A stretch of DNA of 64,000 nt from Glandiceps talaboti (lineage: Eukaryota > Hemichordata > Enteropneusta > Spengelidae). A program made the translations under genes and the position numbers. Location of the stretch: assembly GCF_964340395.1 (NCBI RefSeq), contig NC_135563.1, positions 7,873,655 to 7,937,654 on the forward strand, written 5' to 3'. Within the stretch, counting starts at the first letter, position 1; every line of letters begins with the position of its first letter. The notes under the pieces are model-generated. The model made no database searches and was not told the origin of the DNA. It worked only from the letters and a program-made list of their open reading frames with translations. This document shows positions 16,259-28,100 of this stretch, in pieces.

Positions 16259-16957
16259 TTAACGTCAATGACCCGATTAAAAGTTACCCTACTTTTACAC
16301 TGGGTGGTTTAATTCCCAGAAAGTCCTCTTAGAGTGTTTGGATTTCCTACATCCGGATACCACAAACAGAGTAAGTGCTCCCAAGTCAGTAAAGTCGTGA
16401 TGCTCAATTTACAGTAAAAGTTATCTGAACATCGGTTTGCTTAGTATAGGCCTCTCTTTGCGTTGTTGGTGGACGACATACTTTAATACTGACGTAGGGA
16501 TTGGTAACTTTCTTCCCGATCAGGGGTTGATATACTTTTTCCACACATGAAACAAAATGTCTCTGACCACTACCCATGTGAAAGACAGAATAGGAAGACT
16601 CCACCACTTATTTTACAAGCAGAATGTCCGAGCCCTCACGAGCACATCCAAAAGGAGATATGTGTCCCCGCTTACTTGGAGGTCCTGGGGCACTTGACGT
16701 TTTTTGGCTCTTCATCGCAGTAAACCACAGCCTCTTTTACGCCACCGTCCAAAACGCGCCGTCGTTATTTCGCAGTGTCGCGGAAGAAATAACAGCTCTG
16801 GTGTGAGAGAATGTGGCTCTTTTGCCTTTAAAAAAAGACAATCCTCAGCTTTTCAGGCAACAATTTCACACCATTGCATAGCTTGATTGTACAGCTGGGT
16901 TAAAAATACATTTAACTGTATTTGTATTTGCATAACATGTCCTGTAAACAAGGACCA

Positions 16958-17111
16958 ACCCTAGTCTTGCTGCTAGACGTTCGGGCTTTCTTCAGATACA
17001 ATAAGCGAATGAAGTTTGCAGTGAGGGCTTGTTCCATCCTTGATAGCGATGTTCGGTCGCGTGTCGTATTGTATCGGAAGAACATCCGAGGTCTAGCAGC
17101 TAGACTAGACC
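16958..17111. repeat. Foldback element, arms about 50 bp
   Basis: CTAGTCTTGCTGCTAGAC and TTCTTCAGATACAATA at the left are mirrored near 17068-17109 (GTATTGTATCGGAAGAA, then GGTCTAGCAGCTAGACTAG). It is a small non-autonomous inverted-repeat element. Confidence 0.7.
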
Positions 17112-18389
17112 AACCCTTTATTTTTAATGCCAAACAACAGTACGACCTCCCCGGTGAAAGAACCTGACTGGTCACTTAAAATGATGCGTATAAAACAGGG
17201 AGAATGAGTACCACTACCGTTGTACACATAAAACTGTATGCATGCGACCTTTCTCAACCAAAGAAATGTATGGTTCATAAAAAAAGATAAACTTACAAAT
17301 TGCCATCTTTTCAATCAAAATCACTTTTTAAAAACCTTAAAATATTACTTGTAATTTGCATATCATTTATCCAATAACAACTTTGAACTGCTGTACACTT
17401 CGATACTTTTCATGACAAGAAACTGTCAGTCTTCTCGTTTTTTTGCTTCAGGTTTTTGTATATTGCTCGGTCAGTTTGACCGTGGATCTATTATTTCAAT
17501 ATTAGTAGTAATCAGTCAAAGGTTTGACTGATCCATACTACAGACTATTATAACAAATCACCAAGTCTGTCACATTGTGTTTATGTACAAGAACAGCTTG
17601 TATTGACTACTTCTTCTGTACTTTTTCTTTTCCAGCAAATCTGACATAAATGTGAATATCCACCTGGGTTTACACTATGCCACTACTCGACATAACACAC
17701 AATGTAACATCCCAAGGACAAGGGCATTAAGCCACAAGGCTTTGACTTCACAAGCTGTTGATACACATTCACAAATCATTACACTGTAGGATACCTCATG
17801 TTATCCAGCCCTATCAGGTTTCTGTGAATGACAGCTGATGGCGTGGCATGAATGTCTTATCTTACAGACGAGGCACACATCATACTTGCAGGCCAGAGCA
17901 CATATTTCCTGTTGGTGGTGCATCTTGGAAGGTGCCGTAAAAGAGGCTTTGGTTTACGTACGATACGACGATGGGCACACATCTGCACAGACAGACATTT
18001 CTATGTCTGCAGCACTAGGAAGGCTAATATCCTCACTGTAGTCCACAACTCCCAAAATCAGATTTTGCCATCCATAGAACAAATAAAATCATTCAGCTAC
18101 CCCCCCCCCCCCCCCTTCATCAATAGCCAATACCTTCTGATTCATCCATAGACAAACAACACATACTGAAAGAAAGTGAGGCAAAATGAACTCACAATGA
18201 AATTTGTTTTTTATTTCACTGGTGACATACCACTGGATTTACAAAACAAAAGTATAAATAAACACACTGTAATCAATACTTTAAAAAACTACAACTTCTA
18301 TCCTTCAAAAGTAAGAATTTCAAATCTTACACTATACACATGTGATCATTTACAATGTAAAACAACCTGATTACATCATTACAACCCTT

Positions 18390-18816
18390 GCAGTAGTAAT
18401 GTAGAGATGCCTCTCATCAGGATGTTGTTTGAACAGTAGTGGACAGTTTTAAAACTAGCTTTGAAGGTGCTGAAAAGTCTTCTCCTTTCTCCACACTAAC
18501 ACTTATTGATGATGTAGACTCGTGCCATGCTTTCATCAGTTTGTTTATGTCTGTGAAAGCTAGACATATTGTGTATGGCCTCACAAGGAAGAACCTTGTC
18601 TGTGATATGGCAATATGACTAACAGTCATAGACATAAACAAACTGATAAGAACATGGCACAAACTTACATCAGAGGCTCCTGCTCTTGTTTTGTATTGAT
18701 GAATGTAAGTTTGATAGTTAGGACAAGACTTTTACGTACTTTCAAAACCAGTTTTAATTATCACCACTGATAATAACAATGTTCTGATCAGAGACATCTC
18801 TACACAACTGCTGCAG
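18390..18816. repeat. Large nested foldback element, about 430 bp
   Basis: Outer arms: TGTAGAGATG near 18400 pairs with CATCTCTACA near 18795, extending inward through the AGTTTTAAAACTAGCTTTGA block and its mirror. The inner arms are nearly perfect: GTGCCATG plus CATCAGTTTGTTTATGTCT (18523-18560) mirror the AGACATAAACAAACTGAT then CATGGCAC segment (18630-18660). The whole could fold as one long hairpin. Confidence 0.8.
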
Positions 18817-19092
18817 TGGTTGTATTTGGTGAAACATGTTAACAAAAACACTTTATTGTCGATGATATTTACAATCTTTAGGATTTTTGAAAATAAAAGT
18901 GGCCATATTTCACCAACTTGTCATGAAACACTGCGATATGCATGTTGTGACCCTCATTATACAAATAGAACAAATGACTGTAAATACATATTAGACAGAT
19001 AAACCCTGATGTAGTGGTGTCATGGTTAGTGCCACTTCAGGCTAAAAACATAACATTACCTTCATAGAAAGATAAGACTAAAAAGGGGAACA

Positions 19093-19116
19093 CCCCCCCC
19101 CCCCCCCCCCCCCCCC
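19093..19116 (+). repeat. Poly-C tract (24 nt)
   Basis: An uninterrupted C run, ending in GGGT. Similar C or G runs occur at 18100, 24902, 35479 and 36790. Confidence 0.9.
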
Positions 19117-19567
19117 GGGTGCTTAATAACAATCATGAATATTCATGTTCCACTATTACATATACATGTCTGCTGACTCCCACAATACAATGCATGTCCA
19201 TGGGAAGGGCCACCACTGACCAATGAATGAGGAACAAGTTTGACTCAACTCTGTGCATCTCAGCCATCACATAGTGTATGTGATATGATGTGAAATCATG
19301 AAATGACTCTCCAGAAACTAAAGTTAACAAAAATGTCTTTCTAAGAAAATAAGGCTTTATTTCCTGCAGTGGCATTCCCGACAAGAACTAACCAGGTTGT
19401 GAAATTATTATGATTTACATATTTCATTTGATGATAGACTGGCCTGCAGTCTTAGTATGATAAGATGGTACCATAATACTAAATTACTAATATACACACA
19501 TTTTACAGTCTCAGGGACAATGTAGTTATTAAATTCAAGATGTTAAGAGTTAAAAAAACATACAACT

Positions 19568-20696
19568 AAAATAACGAAACCTGAAACAAAACATTTGTTT
19601 GGCTCAACAAAAATGTTACTAACATTGCTACATTTTATCATCTGGCTCAACAAAAATGTTACTAACATTGCTACATTTTATCATCTGGCTCAATAAAAAT
19701 GTTACTAACATTGCTACATTTTATCATCTGGCTCAACAAAAATGTTACTAACATTGCTACATTTTATCATCTGGCTCAATAAAAATGTTACTAACATTGC
19801 TACATTTTATCATCTGGCTCAACAAAAATGTTACTAACATTGCTACATTTTATCATCTGGCTCAACAAAAATGTTACTAACACTGCTACATTTTATCATC
19901 TGGCTCAACAAAAATCTTACTAACATTGCTACATTTTATAGTCTGGCTGAACAAAAATCTTACTAACATTGCTACATTTTATCATCTGGCTCAACAAAAA
20001 TCTTACTAACACTGCTACATTTTATCATATGGCTCAACAAAAATCTTACTAACATTGCTACATTTTATAGTCTGGCTGAACAAAAATCTTACTAACATTG
20101 CTATCTCGACCTCCACGAAAAGAGGTTTATAAACCTATGGAGTTATCGAGATTAATAAATAAAGATTAATAATAATAATAATAATAATACATTTTATCAT
20201 CTGGCTCAACAAAAATCTTACTAACATTGCTACATTTTATCATATGGCTCAACAAAAATCTTACTAACATTGCTACATTTTATAGTCTGGCTGAACAAAA
20301 ATCTTACTAACACTGCTACATTTTATCATCTGGCTCAACAAAAATCTTACTAACACTGCTACATTTTATCATCTGGCTCAACAAAAATCTTACTAACATT
20401 GCTACATTTTATCATCTGGCTCAACAAAAATCTTACTAACACTGCTACATTTTATCATCTGGCTCGACCAAAATGTTACTAACATTGCTACATTTTATCG
20501 TCTGGCTCGACCAAAATGTTACTAACATTGCTACATTTTATCATCTGGCTCGACCAAAATGTTACTAACATTGCTACATTTTATCGTCTGGCTCAATAAA
20601 AATGTTACTAAAAGATTTTGTTGCACCAGATGATAAAATGTAGCAATGTTGGTAAGATTTTTGCCAAACCTGTTTTGTTTCAGGTTTTGTGATTTT
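19568..20696. mobile_element. Non-autonomous terminal-inverted-repeat element carrying a 43-bp satellite array
   Basis: The ends are inverted: AAAATAACGAAACCTGAAAC at 19568 and its mirror, ending in GTTTCAGGTTTTGTGATTTT, at 20696. The inside is roughly 20 direct copies of a 43-bp unit (CTGGCTCAACAAAAATGTTA, CTAACATTGCTACATTTTAT, CAT), then one inverted unit next to the right end. An unrelated insertion of about 88 bp (20102-20188, ending AATAAAGATTAATAATAATA) interrupts the array. A second element with the same ends and units is at 52348-52857. There is no transposase. Confidence 0.8.
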
Positions 20697-21003
20697 ACTT
20701 GTAACTACTGTATTTCTATACACCATGTCACCAAGTGTAGATTTTACAAATTTTCTGACAAATATGGTTCTAAAATAAAGATTTGCAAATATGTAACATT
20801 TTGTAGTCATAGTAGTAGTATTTCATGGATAGCACACAATATGTAGTATTTAAAAAAAAATTACATTAAAAAAATGTATTTTAAAAATTGTTTATGTTAA
20901 CTTTTTAAAAACGTGAATACAAATGGACCTATGATAAATGAAAAAGAAAGGATTACAAATATTCATTATTTATTTGTTTATCATATACCTCTATGGTTTT
21001 TAT

Positions 21004-21156
21004 GTAGGTAGCTAGGTATGTTACACCAAGTGTGTTGGCCACAGCTGTTAGAGGGATATTGTACACATAGCTGGTACAGCCCCCGTGGCTCCACTGAGCT
21101 GGTACAGCTATGTGCACAACCCTGTCCTAGGTATGTGAATGTTACAGGGATGTGCA
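21004..21156 (-). repeat. Inverted copy of the dispersed repeat at about 2910-3055
   Basis: Blocks such as AGCTATGTGCACAA, CTAGGTATGTGAATGTTACA and TAGGTATGTTACACC are reverse complements of the 2.9-kb copy, in reversed order. Confidence 0.75.
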
Positions 21157-21776
21157 ACCCTAACCCTATGAGAGTCCTAAATAATAAATTTGTTCATCAT
21201 GACCTTATTATCTTAGCTTCTTTAATAACCAAAGATGTTAAAATCTTTCAACTGTACTAGCTGCAACTGATGAAGGCCAAAATTTGCCATGGTGGCGCTC
21301 TACTTCCTGTCTCTGTGTACCTTGGGGGTATACATGATACAGGTTGCTCAGTTAATCATAGCTCAAGACTGCTTTCCTCAATGTCTGAGCAAAACGAAAA
21401 ACATCCCTGACATAAACTTTTACAGAATACCAAGGGACAAAGCTCTTAAGAAATGTTACTGTGAAGTGATGATACTCCCAATTTGAGCGAGGGCACTGTA
21501 TTCTTAATTTCCTGTTTGCAGTCTGGAATGGCCTACTACTCCAATCACAAAAACTTTTTGAAAAAAAAGAAGGAATAAAACAGTTGTCATGCTAAGTTCA
21601 TGCTTCCTAGAACTGCTTCACTCAAAAACACATAACGTAGTTCCTTGGGAATAATTATAGTCAGATTACAGTGAATTTCATTGACACCATAAATGTTATT
21701 TCACACCTTAAGTTTGTTTATCAACACATTAATAAATACGAGAACGAATGTTCATGGACTCTGGCTTCATACTTAG

Positions 21777-21990
21777 TAATGAAATTTCCACTCACAGAGT
21801 CAAAATATTTCTTGGAAGCGACTCCATAATTTTCGCCGACATCTTGTCAGTATCATCATGGGTGTGCTCCTGAGATATGTGACAAATAGTCCACTGTAGC
21901 ACACCCCTGATGTTGCTGAAGAAACATCAGCGAAAATTTGGGATTTGCTTCCAAGAAATATCTTGACTCTGTGAGTAGAAATTTCATTAT
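21777..21990. repeat. Foldback element just downstream of the R3HCC1L-type stop codon
   Basis: Left arm TAATGAAATTTCCACTCACA, then GAGTCAAAATATTTCTTGGA, mirrors the right arm TCCAAGAAATATCTTGACTC, then TGTGAGTAGAAATTTCATTA. Arms are about 90 bp. It starts 165 bp past the stop codon on the minus strand, so it probably lies in the 3' UTR and would form a long double-stranded hairpin in the mRNA. Confidence 0.75.
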
Positions 21991-22154
21991 CACCATTAAA
22001 AAAAATGTTTTTAAAAAGAAATTAAACAGAAAGAAAGAAATCGGTTTAAAAATAAATACTAGAATGTCAATTTCATTGAGAATATAAGATGAGATGTAAA
22101 ATGTTGAGATAAGTATTAAAAACAGATTAGTAATTAAAACTATTTTTTGCCTTG

Positions 22155-25100
22155 TCATATGTTCCCTTCCCACATATCGTGCTTCTGTTTCTTCTCTTCT
22201 CGTTTCTTGTCTGAAAGATAAACAGTTGGATAAATTATGAGCTATGGTTTGTGTTTTTATTACTTTTACAAGTGAAATGGTCCATGGATTGGAAAATTAC
22301 TTTAGAGGTGTATTTACTAGATATCTACCAGGGGGTTGAGGAATTAAAGTGCTGTTGTGCCGTTGTAAGTCCATACAAGGGGTAATAGTTGTGAGTGCCT
22401 TGAACTTTCAGGAGAACATGTGCAATATTATGATACATATTGTTACATTTATTACATTATGCCCTAACATGTTTCTTCATTCAGCCAAGGAAAATAACAG
22501 TGACCTAAAGGGCCTTGTCACTCTGAGTCTAAAGATGAGTGGTGACAAAACCTTTTGTCATGGGTAATTTAAAGTTGAATCACGTGAAGGAAAATATTGG
22601 GGAATAATATAATTATACCTCTGCAAACATAATTTATGAAAAATCAGGAAAAATAACGGCAATTTTGACCATTTTTGACTCAGTTTTTCAGGCACCACAG
22701 GACAAACAACATAGATGCATCTTGTTGTCACATAGAATGACCAGGGTCATGTTTTATATTTGAATGTGTACAAATGTGTATCATTGTATAATATTTCAAC
22801 CAACCTTTGGCTTCTTTAAGTTTTCTTCTTTCTTCGTCTCGTTTTGCTCTAGGAGCACTTATACCACTTATACCAAGAGCACCAATAACAAGTCTTCTTG
22901 CTGGAAAACAAATCAATGGTATTTTTTTTAAAGGAAAATTCAGCCTGTTATTATTCAAATTATTATTACTGTAGAAAGTTATTTTAAATAATAATAATTG
23001 CTATCATTATTAATTTATCGGTCTTTTGTTCCATTAAAGTTACTTTTGCAATAATTGGCTCTGGAGTTCAACATACATGGGTGTAATATGAGGACAATAT
23101 TATTTCTCTACAAATGCACTTGTGTACTGAAAATATTAACTTAGAACACTGATGGACCGTCTCCTAAAACCTGAACTTTGGTCTGCATGTGTATGGGACT
23201 TTGTAGCATTGAGAAGCCTTAAAAGTAAAGGGTAACTTTCAAAAATGTGTTCGGAGGTAAGAACTCAGGATGTCTACCTGTACGTATAAAACATGGCATT
23301 TTTAGGCTTTGCCTGAAAGATCCCGGCAGTGGTTGCTTCCACTTATATAATACGCTCATTGTGGGTAAATAATAGGACAATGACTGGACCTTTCAGAATA
23401 TTTTAGGCTATCTGTAATATTTATGCTGAAGTAAAGCAAAAAGTGATATGCAACACCTGAACAGTGCAGTGACATCATCAAGATGGTTTCCTGCCACTAT
23501 CCATTTATGATAAACACTGATGTCATGAGCCATCAAGTCAGATAAGATAGAATTATTTGCATTTCTAAAGCGACAAAGTGACTAATAAAACATTGAGCTT
23601 TACTTTGCCAGATATTGAGACACAGTGTTACATATTAAGATCATAGTATTGTCAACAAACCAGTGCAAATGAAGTTCTGGAAACCTCACATGGTTGCGAC
23701 TAAGGGTTTCACTCTGCAATGGAAGTAGACAGGGTTTATAAGGGTTGTCAACTTACCTGTCATTGCTGTAGTTTCTGGTCTAGCCCTGTATGGTTGTAGG
23801 AACTCAACAGATTTCCTTGCTTTCATTTTAGATTCCCTAGTAGCCATCATTAATGGACGTGTCTTTAACAGTGGATGTTTTGTGTCCAAAGCGTCATTTG
23901 CTGCAAATAGTATCAAGTAGTGTATTAATCTATAATTATTACTATGGAAAATATACCATTGACAAAGTAAGATAGACACAAACTAAAAGTGGGTGATACT
24001 GATAGTGGTGCATTGGTTATGTAGATATTATCCCCTTGTAATCAAGATAGTGTAAATCCTAGAAGACCCTAAAAATGTTCACTGCAAGATCATGGAAGTC
24101 TAAAAATATAAAATACTATAGTCGTCTTTCCATTGATAGCACTAAATATCTTGTTTTTGACATACGACCTTGACATTTGAGGTCAAGGTCAATTCAGCTG
24201 TGAAAATTATATCTGATTACATATTTGCTGAAGTAAATACCACTATTCATGCACAGTGGATATCAACTACACTGTAAATTCACAACAATCTTCCCAGTAT
24301 GGCACTAAATATCTTGATTTTGACATACGACCTTGACATTAGAGGTCAAGGTCAACTTGCATATAAAAGATTACATCTGATTACACAGGTCATATTTTCA
24401 GCTATAATCATCTGTTTGTAGGTAAATGAGAATACTCACCACATATTGAACCAGAAAAGACAGCTAATGCATGTGTATCATCCACCCACTTGATATCAAA
24501 ACCTTGCGTCCTGATAAAAAAATGAGAAAGATAAATGACGTTATTTCCCTTCAGATTTTTATCATCATGGCTGATATTTAAAAAAAGTTTAAGGCCAAGA
24601 TTTCTTATACTTGATAATTTATAAAAGAGTGCATTGATAGTAACAGATCTTTAAATTCACGAAACTTTCCACTGTAATTAAAAAAAAAGCTGTATAATTT
24701 TCCCAAAAGATTGTGTTACATTTCAATTGGCCAGTTTTAGTCGTTTGCGGGCTTACAATGTCCACCAGTATTACAGGTAATCTGCTTCGAAGCAAAAGAA
24801 TGATATACACAACTATGGTTCATACACATATTGCACACTGTATGGGTGATTATATTTGAAATGCACTGTATATTAAGTAATAACACAAGTTGGGGCTGGG
24901 TTGGGGGGGGGGGAGGAGGGGTGTCTCTAGCAAGTTTAGTTCTTTTCCTGTGGGTGCCAAATAATCATGGTAAGACCCAGGTTCCAATCCAGAGTTTCAA
25001 TCCTAGGTTTTATTATTACTAATATTAGTGTTATCAATATCAATAGAACCATAAAGATTAGATTCTTTCTGGACCAATTTTTCTATGGCTTTGACACACG

Positions 25101-28100
25101 ACTTTTTTTCACACAAGTATTAATAACACTATCTGTATATGTTATTTTTTCCTATCAACTGAACTTCATGGTTTAATGTGGATATTAAAGTTAAATTAAC
25201 AGAATTAAATATATTGAAACTTACTGAAATTGTTTAAAAGCCATGAGGAGATCTTCTGTTTTCAACTCTGGTGGAAAGTCATACACCTCTATCACATGGG
25301 AAAATGCTGTAACCATAGCAACAACAAAATATGAATTTAGACAGCAGAAGCAGAAGCAGAATCTGGATTAATTAAATACATAGAATACTAACATAGCAGA
25401 TATCAACTACACTGTACTTGGTACAATCTTGTACAAATTTTACTTACAAATTTTAATGAATTGTATTATATCTAAGCAAGCTGTCATTGGACAGAATCGC
25501 ATCACATGACCTCTACATAGACTATTGCCCATGCAGAGATATTGCCCACAGGCTGACAGTCGTTACCCAAATTTTGATGATGCCCTTACTTTCAGCTTGG
25601 GCATCATCAACATTTTGGTAAAGGGTGCTAGCTAACCCTTGCGCAGGCACTAAATTGTGACATTGCTCTTGTTGGCGTGTTACCATTTAAAAAAAATTCC
25701 TTCTTCAACGTTACCAGTAACTATTAATATCAAGTAAAGAGAAGTGTCTCAATTTACTTTACTGTACAAATCCTCATATCTTTTCTCAACTTGCCACTAT
25801 CATCAAAATTAATACCAAGACAAGATCCAGTATCTGGAAAATTACTTCATTTCTCACATTTAAGTTCAGATATTGGTGATAGAAAGTGATAATTATAAAA
25901 AGATAAAGTCATACTATACCTGAATAATCAAAGTTATCTTTAGGTTGATAGTTGTAGTAATCATACTCTGCTTTTTGTACAACAATGGCCTTCTCCTTCT
26001 TCTTTTTCTTCACTTGTTTGGATAACTGTAATTCGCAGAAAAAGTGAAACCTGGTTAGAAATGAAACTACTTTCTAAGAAGTTATGACTACAGAACTGAA
26101 AGATATGAACGGTCACTGTCAGTGATATTTCAAAATCTTTGGGAATTAGAACTGTCAATGTCAAACATTTTTCTTTCATACAAATGTAGTACGTCTAAGA
26201 AAATTATATATAGCGCCCTCTAGAGTCCAATATATTGGAATACAGAAAATTCAATGCTTCCTACCTCTTTCTTCAAATCTTCATTTAGACACTCTCCACT
26301 ATCATCAAACATCGTGTCCCATGAATCCTCCTCCTCTCCTTCCTCCTCCTCCTCCTCCTCCTCCTCCTCATTTTCCTTCGCAGCGTTATCTATTTCCATG
26401 GAAACACTGACTTCCTTGGTGACATTATTCTTGGAGGTGCAATCACTTATAGGTTCTACATCTATGGATTGTGGCACTGTTTGTGGATATGTTTCACCAG
26501 AGTTGTTTGCATCTGACATCACTTCAGACCAAAGAGTAGCATCATTGTCATGAATACTTTCATTTTTAAGTTGACTTGACTTGCTAGACATAATTTCAAG
26601 GTCTTCACAAGGTGATGATTTCTCCTCAAATTCACGACAATCTGGTTCTGATATAGTCAAGGCAGTAACTGGCATTATTTTTCCTGAGTTTTCCGTATTA
26701 TCATTGCTGAGGGCAGAAGTTTCTGTTTCCATTACAGTTTGTTCTATGTCAATGTGGTGAGTGGAGGTTTCTGATTCCTGTGCTGTTTGTGTTACATCAT
26801 TGTTGTGGGTGGTAGATGCTGTTTCCATTGCAGTTTGTGTTGTATCATTGCTGTGTGCAGAAGTTGCTGGTTCCATTGCAGTTTGTGTTGTATCATTGCT
26901 GTGTGCAAAAGTTGCTGGTTCCATTGCAGTTTGTGTTGTATCATTGCTGTGTGCACAAGTTGCTGGTTCCTGTGCAGTTTGTGTTGTATCATTGCTGTGT
27001 GCAGAAGTTGCTGGTTCCATTGCAGTTTGTGTTGTGTCATTGCTGTGTGCACAAGTTGCTGGTTCCATTGCAGTTTGTGTTGTATCATAGCTGTGTGCAG
27101 AAGTTGCTGGTTCCATTGCAGTTTGTGTTGTATCATTGCTGTGTGCACAAGTTGCTGGTTCCATTGCACTTTGTGTTGTATCATTGCTGTGTGCACAAAT
27201 TGTTGGTTCCTGTGCTGTTTGTGTTGTATCATTGCTGTGTGCACAAATTGTTGGTTCCTGTGCTGTTTGTGTTGTATCATTGCTGTGTGCACAAATTGTT
27301 GGTTCCTGTGCTGTTTGTGCCGTATCAATATCACTGGAATAAATGGTTGATTCCTTTACATTGTTTAATCTTTGTTGTGAGGTAATCCGTGGTTCCCTTG
27401 TATTTTGTGTAGCCATGGCAACAGGACCAATGTTTTCCGATGCATGTTTTGATACATCACTTCCTTCATCCCTGACACGTACTGATTTTGAATCAATCAC
27501 TCCTTCAACAGATTCTTTTGTATTCACAGTAAGGTCTTCATTTTGTCCTGAAGACATTTCAATGTGTTCTGTTTCACATATAACAACTGGTCTTTTTGTA
27601 TCACAGGCATAGCTTGCAACATTCACACACTCTTGTTCTTGTGTTTCCTTAGAAATTCTCCTTCTGTCCGATTTGTTAGAAATGTCACACTTTTTCTCTT
27701 TATTCCCTTTCTGAGAAGACACATCATCCTGAGGCAATGTTTTAGCTTCTGCATGTTTTGTTTTCTCAGTTCTCTTTTCCTGATCAATATTTGTCTCGCT
27801 GCCAGACTGAGGTACTGAAATTTTTGTCTCCACATCTGCCATACCACGGCTTTTCCTCTTACTAACATCACTTTTATCAGTTTTAGGAGAGACATTTTCA
27901 CAACTGTCATTAACAATGGCATCTCTATCTTCACACCGAGTTTTCAAACGAGCATCAGATTCATATTCAGCACTTTGATACCTTATTTCTGGACAAACCA
28001 ACTGATGTTTAGTTTCCCTGATGGGTACATTTGCTGTTGGTTTTGTCTCACTTTGATTATTTTCACTTCCTTGTTCCTCTCTGTAGTAAGTTTCCCAAGA

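Larger units (their letters stand above)
15607..21776. other. Repeat-rich spacer downstream of the R3HCC1L-type gene
   Basis: No supported exon. Contents in order: compound microsatellite 16032-16258, foldback 16958-17111, two copies of the CAGCCTCTTTTACGGC motif, poly-C near 18100 and 19093, large foldback 18390-18816, satellite-bearing element 19568-20696, and an inverted copy (21004-21156) of the repeat at 2.9 kb. The short frame at 17838-18041 has no recognisable domain and no splice-linked partner. Confidence 0.6.

Noticed and set aside
17838-18151. Two overlapping plus-strand frames with Cys/Trp-rich peptides
   Set aside because: No domain, signal peptide or splice partner. The stretch includes a copy of the CAGCCTCTTTTACGGC repeat motif and runs into a C tract.
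19600-20610. CRISPR-like regular array of 43-bp units
   Set aside because: Units are contiguous with no unique spacers, the sequence is eukaryotic, and the array sits between inverted repeat ends, so it is a satellite within a mobile element.
26787-27385. Long plus-strand frames (Cys/Leu/Val-rich) antisense to the R3HCC1L-type gene
   Set aside because: They are antisense shadows of the in-frame 48-bp coding minisatellite; its length, a multiple of three, opens other frames as well.
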